DNA from: Bacilli bacterium | Lineage (GTDB): Bacteria > Bacillota_I > Bacilli_A > ML615J-28 > CAG-698 | Reading direction: 5' to 3' | DNA length: 6,664 bases | Assembly (NCBI GenBank): GCA_028691715.1 | Contig: JAQUYR010000067.1 | Span: forward strand, 1 to 6,664 | Part shown: positions 1-5,825 of the stretch, one piece after another | How the letters are laid out: each line of letters starts with the position of its first letter | How positions within the stretch are numbered: the first letter of the stretch is position 1 | Program-made: the position numbers and the translations under genes | Notes under the pieces: model-generated | The model's input: only the letters and a program-made list of their open reading frames with translations | The model's database searches: none | What the model was told of the DNA's origin: nothing

Positions 1-34
1 AATAAAAAGGCACTAAATTTAAGTGCCTTTTTTT
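1..34 (-). terminator. Rho-independent terminator closing the operon
   Basis: A 6-bp GC-containing stem (GGCACT at 9-14 with AGTGCC at 22-27) is extended by an A5/T5 pairing (4-8 with 28-32) around a 7-nt loop. For leftward transcription the stem is followed by UUUUUAUU. It begins directly at the stop codon (33-35) of the last chr gene, so it should end the leftward transcript. The other strand also has a run of seven T (28-34), so it can act in both directions and may be shared with a convergent gene to the left of the window. Confidence 0.9.
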
Positions 35-617
35 ATAGGATAAATCCATATATGACAATTCCGAGAATTGCTGAAGCAAGTATCATCAATATTGGACTTA
101 TTCTCTTGTATTTCATCTTTAAAAAGAACATCAATATCATTATTGCTAATGACATATAATCAATAGTGGCAACATCTATTTTTGTATTAAACACATCCAT
201 AAATGTTGATAATCCCAAAATATTATTTACAATTAGGTTTATAACTACTCCAATAATCAAACCAACAATGACAGGTTTTACTCCATCTAGTGCCCATTTA
301 ACTTCTCTATACTTCAAAAAATTATTGATATATTTTGCAATAATATAAATAATAAGAAATGATGGCAAAACCACACTAAAGGTTGCTACAATTGCTCCCA
401 ATATCCCTGCTTGACTAAATCCTACCATAGTAGCAGTATTAACAGCAAATGGTCCTGGTGTTGATTCAGCAACTGCAAAAAAGTTTAACAACTCTTCCAT
501 TGTCATCCAGCCTCGAGAGACAACTTCATCCTTGATCATTGGTATCATGGCATAACCACCACCGATAGTCAGCAAACCGATTAAGAAGAATACATAAAAC
601 AACTCAAATAGAATCAT
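33..617 (-). CDS. chrA: Half-size CHR-family transporter, second of a pair
   Basis: This encodes a 194-residue, very hydrophobic membrane protein with a single CHR (chromate transporter, ChrA) domain. Family hallmarks are visible: GGGYAMIP at residues 19-26 and STPGPFAVNT at 52-61, followed by several membrane segments that fill the rest of the protein. Full-length ChrA has two CHR halves (about 400 residues). Short single-domain proteins are normally encoded as adjacent pairs thought to work as heterodimers, and the neighbour at 604-1191 is the partner. The start is ATG at 617, which overlaps the partner gene by 14 nt; its AAGGAGG (624-630) lies inside the partner's coding sequence, so translation is probably coupled. 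The family is known for proton-driven chromate efflux in some members. Chromate as the substrate here is not shown by the sequence, and the biotin/decarboxylase operon gives no reason to expect it. Confidence 0.88.
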   Translation of the reverse strand: MILFELFYVFFLIGLLTIGGGYAMIPMIKDEVVSRGWMTMEELLNFFAVAESTPGPFAVNTATMVGFSQAGILGAIVATFSVVLPSFLIIYIIAKYINNFLKYREVKWALDGVKPVIVGLIIGVVINLIVNNILGLSTFMDVFNTKIDVATIDYMSLAIMILMFFLKMKYKRISPILMILASAILGIVIYGFIL

Positions 618-1191
618 TTTTATCCTCCTTATTGTTACTATCAGTTTTACATTTTATTTTGGTAATTATCATTTGAGATAATACTCCAGCAATAAGACCA
701 AATAGTATGATATAAGTGGTTTTAACATTAAAGACTATACTAGCAATCAAAGCCAAAGCAATGATGATGTAGCTGAAAGCTGTTTTTGTCACATGTTTAT
801 TAATTTTAAGAGCTGCATGTAATATCAAGGCAGCAACACATGCTCTTATTCCCTTAAAAGCATAAATAACATAATCATATTTTAAGAAATCCTCAAAAAA
901 TATAGATATAGCAGTGATGATAATAAGTGAGGGAAGAACTACTCCTAGGGTTGCAAAAAAACTTCCCCAAAATTTTCCAACTTTATATCCAACAAATGTT
1001 GATGTGTTTACGGCAAGGGGTCCTGGTGTTGATTCAGCAATTGCAATAATATCAATCATTTCTTCACCAGTTATCCACTTCTTTTTCTCAACCATTTCAT
1101 GTTGAATCAAAGGAATCATGGCATAACCACCACCGAAGGTAAATGTTCCAATTTTCAGAAATGTTAAAAAAAGTGATAAAATTTTTTTCAT
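604..1191 (-). CDS. chrA: Half-size CHR-family transporter, first of a pair
   Basis: This is a 195-residue single CHR-domain membrane protein. It shows FGGGYAMIP at residues 19-27 and STPGPLAVNT at 54-63, at almost the same positions as in its downstream partner. It then has hydrophobic segments and ends in a short charged tail rich in Asn, Lys and Asp. The start chosen is ATG at 1191, which shares one base with the TGA stop of birA (TGATG) and has a GGGGGTG ribosome site 5 nt upstream. An in-frame TTG at 1194 is possible but poorly placed. The stop is TGA, which argues against a code in which TGA is tryptophan. The pair shares two exact 22-bp blocks over the conserved motifs, consistent with an old tandem duplication. 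The transported ion cannot be told from the sequence; chromate is the family's naming substrate only. Confidence 0.88.
   Translation of the reverse strand: MKKILSLFLTFLKIGTFTFGGGYAMIPLIQHEMVEKKKWITGEEMIDIIAIAESTPGPLAVNTSTFVGYKVGKFWGSFFATLGVVLPSLIIITAISIFFEDFLKYDYVIYAFKGIRACVAALILHAALKINKHVTKTAFSYIIIALALIASIVFNVKTTYIILFGLIAGVLSQMIITKIKCKTDSNNKEDKNDSI
624..630 (-). promoter_or_regulatory. Ribosome binding site of the second chr gene, inside the first
   Basis: AAGGAGG on the minus strand, 6 nt before the ATG at 617. It lies within the last codons of the upstream chr gene and fixes the 14-nt gene overlap. Confidence 0.85.
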
Positions 1192-1904
1192 CAATACACC
1201 CCCGTTAAGGTTATCTCACCATAATTCATCTCTACTTCTTTTCCATCTATTAAAAGAAGAATATTACCATTATCAAGAATATTTAAAACTCTAGCTTCTT
1301 TGGTTTTTTCATCAATCATTAAAAGAACATTTTTTCCAATCAAATATGAATTTTCACGGCAAATATTCAAATAATCACTTTTTTCTTGTAAATATAATTC
1401 ATATTCATAGAAAAAGTCTCTGAGCAACTCTTCAAAAAGAGATTCTTTATTATATAAAACAGATGTCTCAAGAAATAATGATGTGGCTTTCTTTGAAAGA
1501 TCATCTTTAAAATCTCTCGTGTTGACATTTATACCAATACCAATAATAACGCAATCAACTTTACTCGAGATAATCGATTCAAGAAGAATTCCAGAAATCT
1601 TTTTCTCATTTACTAAAATATCATTAGGCCATTTTATTTTAACATTTTCTAAATGTTTTATCAATGTTTTATATATAGAGGCAGCTGCAAGTAAGCTCAA
1701 ATTGGTGATGTTTCCCTTTAGGTTGTCTTTTAAGAGAATTGAAAACAACAAGTCATCATCATCCTTCCAATTTCTTTGAAGACGCCCACGACCATTTGTT
1801 TGGTGGTCTGCTAAAACTATTGTTCGGTCCTTCAGCTTTGCAAAGTTTTCTTTCAGATAAAGATTTGTTGAAGGAATAGTTTTAAATTTAATTAGATTTT
1901 CCAT
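1191..1904 (-). CDS. birA: Biotin--protein ligase without DNA-binding domain
   Basis: Biotin--[carboxylase/decarboxylase carrier] ligase of 237 residues. It makes biotinyl-AMP and transfers biotin to the carrier lysine, here most obviously Lys87 of the biotin carrier encoded in the same operon. Catalytic-domain motifs are present in order: IPSTN (10-14), the biotinyl-AMP loop GRGRLQRNW (38-46), KWPNDI with the catalytic-type Lys91 (91-96), and GIGINVN (122-128). A small SH3-like C-terminal domain follows from about residue 190. It starts directly with the catalytic domain and lacks the winged-helix domain of repressor-type BirA, so it cannot act as a biotin-operon repressor itself. The start is ATG at 1904, preceded by GGAGG; a GTG at 1931, touching the bioY stop, would add nine residues but has no ribosome site. 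The TGA stop overlaps the next gene by 1 nt. Confidence 0.93.
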   Translation of the reverse strand: MENLIKFKTIPSTNLYLKENFAKLKDRTIVLADHQTNGRGRLQRNWKDDDDLLFSILLKDNLKGNITNLSLLAAASIYKTLIKHLENVKIKWPNDILVNEKKISGILLESIISSKVDCVIIGIGINVNTRDFKDDLSKKATSLFLETSVLYNKESLFEELLRDFFYEYELYLQEKSDYLNICRENSYLIGKNVLLMIDEKTKEARVLNILDNGNILLLIDGKEVEMNYGEITLTGVY

Positions 1905-1908
1905 AATA

Positions 1909-1913
1909 CCTCC
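1909..1913 (-). promoter_or_regulatory. Ribosome binding site deciding the birA start
   Basis: GGAGG on the minus strand, 4 nt before ATG at 1904. No comparable site precedes the GTG at 1931, so the shorter birA is preferred. Confidence 0.75.
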
Positions 1914-1923
1914 ATATAGAATA

Positions 1924-1951
1924 AATAGCACTATCCAAGGACAGTGCTATT
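1924..1951 (-). other. Hairpin across the bioY stop codon
   Basis: Inverted repeat of 9 bp: AATAGCACT (1924-1932) with AGTGCTATT (1943-1951) and a 10-nt loop. It contains the last codons and the TAG stop (1931-1933) of bioY and ends about 10 nt before the birA ribosome site. In the transcript it is followed by a mixed U-rich stretch rather than a clean U run. It could be a weak attenuator or a fold that modulates birA translation, and a ribosome finishing bioY would melt it. The fold is seen in the sequence; its role is unknown. Confidence 0.5.
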
Positions 1952-2491
1952 GTTTATTCTTCTGCCAATGATACTAGCAATAATGCCTTTTACAATATCG
2001 AATGGTATAAATATTATAATAAATTTTAATAATATTTGCATTACAGTCATATCCAAATCAATGATCATAAAAACCTTGACCATTAAAACAGCATATAAAA
2101 ACCCAAAGATATAATCAACTATGATTAGTAATATAGAAACAGAAAAATACATATATTTATTATTTTTCTCTATTAATAGCTTCTTCTTAACAATAAACAT
2201 TGTCAGAGCCATTCCTATAAAACCAATCAAGAAGCCAAACGAAGGGACATAAATATATCCTATTCCCGCATAAGCTGTTGCAAATACTGGAAGCCCAAAT
2301 AATCCCATGACAATATAGCTTAATAATATTGCTAAGGCATCCATTGGAAGAACCGTAAAACAAATTATTAATACCACTAATATTTGCATAGTGAAGTTTA
2401 TAGGGCCAAGTGGTATAGATATTTTACTAGCGACTATTAAAAGCGCTAGTAAAATGGCATCTATAGTTATTTTTTTAATCTTTTTATTCAT
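1931..2491 (-). CDS. bioY: BioY biotin transporter, ECF substrate-binding subunit
   Basis: Membrane S-component of an energy-coupling-factor (ECF) biotin importer, 186 residues with about six hydrophobic segments. Recognisable BioY features are the N-terminal helix ending in GPINFTMQ (29-36), GLPVF (66-70), FLIGF (87-91), and the last-helix Asp165-x-x-Lys168 pair in FDIVKG (164-169), which matches the biotin-contacting Asp/Lys pair known in the family. The usual G-P-T-G-G-Y stretch is replaced by V-P-S-F-G-F (82-87). No ATPase (EcfA) or EcfT gene is in the window, so it would depend on an energising module encoded elsewhere. It begins 6 nt after the oadB stop with only a weak GGA as ribosome site, suggesting translational coupling to oadB. 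Placed between the biotin-dependent decarboxylase and birA, it supplies biotin for the carrier protein. Confidence 0.93.
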   Translation of the reverse strand: MNKKIKKITIDAILLALLIVASKISIPLGPINFTMQILVVLIICFTVLPMDALAILLSYIVMGLFGLPVFATAYAGIGYIYVPSFGFLIGFIGMALTMFIVKKKLLIEKNNKYMYFSVSILLIIVDYIFGFLYAVLMVKVFMIIDLDMTVMQILLKFIIIFIPFDIVKGIIASIIGRRINNSTVLG

Positions 2492-2497
2492 TTATTT

Positions 2498-3646
2498 TTA
2501 TCCAAATAGAGTTAATAGAATACCAGCAGCGATTGCTGAACCGATAACACCAGCAACATTTGGTCCCATAGCATGCATCAATAAGAAATTTGATGGATCT
2601 TCTCTTTGTCCCTCTTTTTGGACAACTCTAGCAGCCATTGGAACAGCTGATACACCAGCAGCACCAATCATTGGATTAACTTTACCTTTTGTGGCAACGC
2701 ACATAATCTTACCAAATAACACACCACTTGCTGTTGCAACAGCGAAAGCAGCAACTCCTAGGCCGATTATTTCCAAAGTCTCAAGTGACAAGAATGTATC
2801 CGCATTAGCTGTAGCACCAACACAAATACCTAATAAAATTGTTACAATATATAACAAAGCATTTGAAGCAGTTGCTACAAGATTAGGAACAACTCCTGAC
2901 TCTTTAATAAGATTTCCTAACATTAACATTCCGATAAGTGGAGCACATGAAGGAATCAATAAAACAACAACTAAAGTTACAAGAATAGGGAATAAAATCT
3001 TCTCTAATTTGGAAACTTCACGCAATTGCTCCATTTTAATTTGTCGCTCTTTTTTAGTAGTTAATAATCTTATAATTGGAGGTTGAATAACTGGAACTAG
3101 CGCCATATAAGAATAAGCAGCAATAGCAATTCCTGATAATAGATGAGGAGCTAATTTACTTGTTAAAAGGATAGCAGTAGGTCCATCTGCACCACCAATA
3201 ATACCAATAGATGATGCTTCCTTAGCATCAAATCCTAGTGCTAGTGCTCCTAAGAAGGTAATGAAAATACCAATTTGGGCAGCAGCACCTAAAATCATAC
3301 TTTTTGGATTAGCAATCAGTGGTCCAAAATCAGTTGAAGCACCAATTCCTAAGAAAATCAAACAAGGATATATTCCCGTTTTTACTCCAAAATATAAAAC
3401 TCCTAATAATCCAGTGTACTCACCTGTCTCCTCGTTATGTAAGAATATTCCATCATCGGTTAAGTTAACTAGTAACATACCAAAGGCGATAGGTAATAAC
3501 AAATAGGGTTCGAATTTTTTAAAAATTGCCAAATATAGTAACAATAGAGCCACTAGAATCATTATCAAATTCTTCCAGCCACCATCAGCGAAGAATTGAG
3601 CAATTCCAGTTTCTAATGCAAATTTCTCTAATAATTCCCAGATCAT
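2498..3646 (-). CDS. oadB: Na+-pumping decarboxylase beta subunit
   Basis: The integral-membrane beta subunit, 382 residues, decarboxylates the carboxybiotin carrier and couples this to Na+ export. It has many membrane segments and the signature GGADGPTAI at 151-159 with the ion-binding Asp154. With a constant offset from Klebsiella OadB numbering, the residues known to matter for Na+/H+ movement all align: Asp203, Tyr229, Asn373, Gly377, Ser382 and Arg389 correspond to Asp154, Tyr180, Asn324, Gly328, Ser333 and Arg340. The pump therefore looks intact. Length fits the shorter Gram-positive form; Klebsiella OadB is about 50 residues longer. A TTG at 3652 directly abuts the biotin carrier stop, but the ATG at 3646 has a GGG-type ribosome site 9 nt upstream and is preferred. 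The same family serves methylmalonyl-CoA and glutaconyl-CoA decarboxylases; the alpha subunit decides the substrate. Confidence 0.95.
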   Translation of the reverse strand: MIWELLEKFALETGIAQFFADGGWKNLIMILVALLLLYLAIFKKFEPYLLLPIAFGMLLVNLTDDGIFLHNEETGEYTGLLGVLYFGVKTGIYPCLIFLGIGASTDFGPLIANPKSMILGAAAQIGIFITFLGALALGFDAKEASSIGIIGGADGPTAILLTSKLAPHLLSGIAIAAYSYMALVPVIQPPIIRLLTTKKERQIKMEQLREVSKLEKILFPILVTLVVVLLIPSCAPLIGMLMLGNLIKESGVVPNLVATASNALLYIVTILLGICVGATANADTFLSLETLEIIGLGVAAFAVATASGVLFGKIMCVATKGKVNPMIGAAGVSAVPMAARVVQKEGQREDPSNFLLMHAMGPNVAGVIGSAIAAGILLTLFG

Positions 3647-3652
3647 ATGCAA

Positions 3653-4018
3653 TTACCCGATTACTACTAATGGTTGTTGATTATTAACAGCTTGTCCTTT
3701 ACTTACTAATACTTGTTTGATAACGCCATCAACAGGAGCAACTATTTCGTTTTCTAACTTCATCGCTTCAAGAATTACAACTGTTTGTCCTTTTTTAACT
3801 GCAGCTCCAACCTCAAATTTCACATTTAAAATTGTTCCTTGCATTGGCGCTTTAATTGTAAGGCCTTGACCTGATGCTTTAGGAGTCTCTACTGTTTTTT
3901 GAGCTTCAACTGCCTTTGGTGCTTCCTTTTCAGGAGCAACATTACCTGATTTTTCACTTACACTTTCTAATTCAACTTCGTAAACTTTACCATTTACTTT
4001 TACTTTATATACTTTCAT
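3653..4018 (-). CDS. Free-standing biotin carrier subunit of the decarboxylase
   Basis: Biotinyl carrier protein of 121 residues that moves the carboxyl group from the cytoplasmic OadA active site to membrane-bound OadB. A short N-terminal beta segment (1-18) leads into a flexible linker rich in Glu, Lys, Ala and Pro (about 22-50). A biotinyl/lipoyl domain follows (52-121) with APMQGTI at 57-63 and the biotinylation motif EAMKLE at 84-89. Lys87 is the predicted biotin site, 34 residues from the C-terminus as usual. It supplies the domain missing from the end of OadA in this operon. The ribosome site AGGAG (4028-4032) overlaps the oadG stop codon, 9 nt before the ATG. Comparable proteins are called OadC, MmdC or GcdC depending on the substrate. 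Confidence 0.95.
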   Translation of the reverse strand: MKVYKVKVNGKVYEVELESVSEKSGNVAPEKEAPKAVEAQKTVETPKASGQGLTIKAPMQGTILNVKFEVGAAVKKGQTVVILEAMKLENEIVAPVDGVIKQVLVSKGQAVNNQQPLVVIG

Positions 4019-4030
4019 TTATAATTTCTC

Positions 4031-4345
4031 CTAACCTATTTGTTTAATAGACACAAGTCTAACATCTTTTTTAGTTTCACTGGCATAATCAATTGTAGCA
4101 ATCAAGGCTGCAGCCATCATATCTTCATCAGTGATATCTTCTATTGTAAGAACTTTTTGCGGATTCTTTTCAGTTATTTCTTCTTTTACATCTTTTTTGT
4201 TGGCTAATTTCAATAAATTAACACAAAATATTATTAAAACAAGAATGGCAAATACCATTAAAATAGCGATTAATGCTGGAACAAGTCCATCTACAACGCT
4301 AAAGTTTTCAATTTTTTCAGGGGTATATAAGGCACCATATAACAT
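4031..4345 (-). CDS. oadG: Decarboxylase gamma subunit, small membrane protein
   Basis: A 104-residue protein with one strong membrane helix (about 21-46), then a charged linker (50-64) and a C-terminal segment containing EDITDEDMMAAALIATIDYA (69-88) that ends in a short basic tail. This layout and the conserved acidic/alanine-rich tail match the OadG_gamma family, which anchors the soluble alpha subunit to OadB and assists assembly. The His-rich metal-binding tail of Klebsiella OadG is absent. The start chosen is ATG at 4345, with AGGTG (4352-4356) 6 nt upstream. A GTG at 4354 abutting the oadA stop would be within that ribosome site and is less likely. Small size and low conservation make family assignment rest partly on its position between oadA and the biotin carrier. 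Confidence 0.85.
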   Translation of the reverse strand: MLYGALYTPEKIENFSVVDGLVPALIAILMVFAILVLIIFCVNLLKLANKKDVKEEITEKNPQKVLTIEDITDEDMMAAALIATIDYASETKKDVRLVSIKQIG

Positions 4346-4351
4346 TTCTTT

Positions 4352-4356
4352 CACCT
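4352..4356 (-). promoter_or_regulatory. Ribosome binding site deciding the oadG start
   Basis: AGGTG on the minus strand, 6 nt before ATG at 4345. It overlaps the oadA TAG stop by two bases and includes the alternative GTG start, so the ATG is favoured. Confidence 0.65.
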
Positions 4357-5761
4357 ACCCTATGTACAAGTTGATTTCAACTGGTTCTTCTTTTTCTTCA
4401 TTAAGCTTATATTTATTCTCTAAGAATTTTACAGCTACATTTTCAAAAAGAGCACATGTTAAAACATCTTCATCAGATTTAACTAAATCCTTATATTTTT
4501 CCTTGAATGATTCAAATTGTGGAGCTAAGTCATCAGCTGGACGATGAGTAATAATTTCATCATTATTACCATTAAGAATCTTTTTCAAGATATCAGGATC
4601 AACTGGAGCAGGAGTTCTACCATATAAACCGCGAACATATTCACCGATTTCCTTAGGTATCATCTTATATCTCTCACCAGTCATAACATTCATAACAGCT
4701 TGAGTACCAACCATTTGTGATAATGGTGTTACTAGAGGAGGATATCCTAAATCCTTTCTAACTCTTGGAACTTCTTTTAGTACTTCTTCATACTTATCCA
4801 TTGCCCCTTGATTCTTTAATTGACTCATAAGGTTAGAAAGCATTCCTCCAGGAACTTGATATTTAAGAATACTTGGGTTAGAAGTTAATGCCTTTGGATT
4901 AAGCATACCATTTTCTAAGTATTTATCCTTTACTTTTGTCATTTTAACAGCAGCTTTTTCCATTAATTTGACATCTAGATGTGGATCATATTTTGTTCCT
5001 GCTAAAGCATATTGGAATGATTCAGTAGGAGGTTGACTTGTACCACCACTAATTGGTGATAAAGCTGTATCAATAATATCAACACCAGCTTCAATCGCCT
5101 TCATGTAAGTCATTTCAGCAATTCCTGCTGTACAATGTGAATGAAGTTCAATTGGAAGTTTTGTGTTTGCCTTTAATTTTGAAACCAATTCATAAGCATC
5201 TGTTGGTAGTAGTACTCCAGCCATATCTTTTATACACAACGAATCAGCACCCATTGCTTCAATTTCCTTAGCCAGTTCTACATAATAATCAACAGTGTGA
5301 ACAGGACTTGTTGTATAGCTCAAAGCTATTTGACAATGACCTCTTCCAAATACTTTTTTATATTTATTTGTACTGTCAACAGCACATTTTAAATTTCTAA
5401 TATCGTTTAAAGCATCAAATATTCTTATGATATCGATACCGTTTTCGATTGATTTTTCAACAAATTTATCAACAACGTCATCAGCATAATGTTTATATCC
5501 TAAAATATTTTGGCCACGGAATAACATTTGCAATTTAGTGTTCGGACAAGCCTTTCTAATTGCACGAAGTCTATCCCAAGGATCTTCATTCAAGAATCTA
5601 ATACAAGCATCAAAAGTTGCGCCGCCCCATACTTCTAGAGCATAATAACCAACCTTATCTAGTTCTTCCAAAGCACTCAACACTTCTGGTGTTGTCATAC
5701 GTGTGGCGAACAATGATTGATGACCATCTCTTAGGCAAGTATCAACAATTTTTACACCCAT
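4355..5761 (-). CDS. oadA: Oxaloacetate decarboxylase alpha, carboxyltransferase subunit
   Basis: Cytoplasmic carboxyltransferase of 468 residues that moves the C4 carboxyl group of oxaloacetate to the biotin on the carrier, releasing pyruvate. The TIM-barrel opens with DTCLRDGHQS (7-16; metal-binding Asp12). It contains SLCIKDMAG with the carbamylated-type Lys178 (174-182), the metal ligands His207 and His209 in ELHSHC, SGGTSQPPTES (238-248), and the conserved QVPGGMLSNL segment of the C-terminal helical domain. The C-terminal biotinyl domain of one-piece OadA (about 590 residues) is absent and encoded separately at 3653-4018. Pyruvate carboxylase subunit B is the close alternative, but with oadG and oadB next door a Na+-translocating decarboxylase is the better call. 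The ATG at 5761 has AGGAG (5773-5777) 11 nt upstream, a rather long spacing. The stop is TAG. Confidence 0.95.
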   Translation of the reverse strand: MGVKIVDTCLRDGHQSLFATRMTTPEVLSALEELDKVGYYALEVWGGATFDACIRFLNEDPWDRLRAIRKACPNTKLQMLFRGQNILGYKHYADDVVDKFVEKSIENGIDIIRIFDALNDIRNLKCAVDSTNKYKKVFGRGHCQIALSYTTSPVHTVDYYVELAKEIEAMGADSLCIKDMAGVLLPTDAYELVSKLKANTKLPIELHSHCTAGIAEMTYMKAIEAGVDIIDTALSPISGGTSQPPTESFQYALAGTKYDPHLDVKLMEKAAVKMTKVKDKYLENGMLNPKALTSNPSILKYQVPGGMLSNLMSQLKNQGAMDKYEEVLKEVPRVRKDLGYPPLVTPLSQMVGTQAVMNVMTGERYKMIPKEIGEYVRGLYGRTPAPVDPDILKKILNGNNDEIITHRPADDLAPQFESFKEKYKDLVKSDEDVLTCALFENVAVKFLENKYKLNEEKEEPVEINLYIG

Positions 5762-5772
5762 TTAAAATTTTT

Positions 5773-5777
5773 CTCCT
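5773..5777 (-). promoter_or_regulatory. oadA ribosome binding site, long spacing
   Basis: AGGAG on the minus strand, 11 nt before the ATG at 5761, at the upper end of usual spacing. The spacer is all A and T, and the site lies 13 nt after the intergenic hairpin. Confidence 0.7.
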
Positions 5778-5790
5778 TTATTTTAAATTT

Positions 5791-5815
5791 AGACCACTAC
5801 TTTTAATAGTGGTCT
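5791..5815 (-). other. Intercistronic hairpin between pckA and oadA
   Basis: A perfect 9-bp stem, AGACCACTA (5791-5799) with TAGTGGTCT (5807-5815), with a 7-nt loop, sits in the 64-bp gap. The leftward transcript continues with AAAUUUAAAA, not a U run, and the opposite direction also lacks one. It is therefore not a convincing Rho-independent terminator. An RNA processing or stability element, or a weak/leaky terminator that sets the pckA to oad ratio, are possible roles. Confidence 0.6.
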
Positions 5816-5825
5816 GTTTAGTAAC

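Noticed and set aside
604..1193. Mycoplasma-type genetic code (TGA as tryptophan)
   Set aside because: TGA ends birA (1191-1193) and the first chr gene (604-606) exactly where the next start and ribosome site sit. Tryptophans visible in the proteins use TGG.
2391..3086. A 231-codon open frame on the plus strand
   Set aside because: It lies fully antisense to oadB and bioY, whose protein motifs are unmistakable. Its product resembles no known fold and it is explained by codon bias of the real genes.
4131..4547. A 138-codon plus-strand open frame opposite oadG and oadA
   Set aside because: It is antisense to genes with clear motifs, has no ribosome site evident, and its composition is typical of a shadow frame.
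5762..5825. A riboswitch or T-box leader before oadA
   Set aside because: Only one simple hairpin fits in 64 nt; no conserved aptamer elements are visible.
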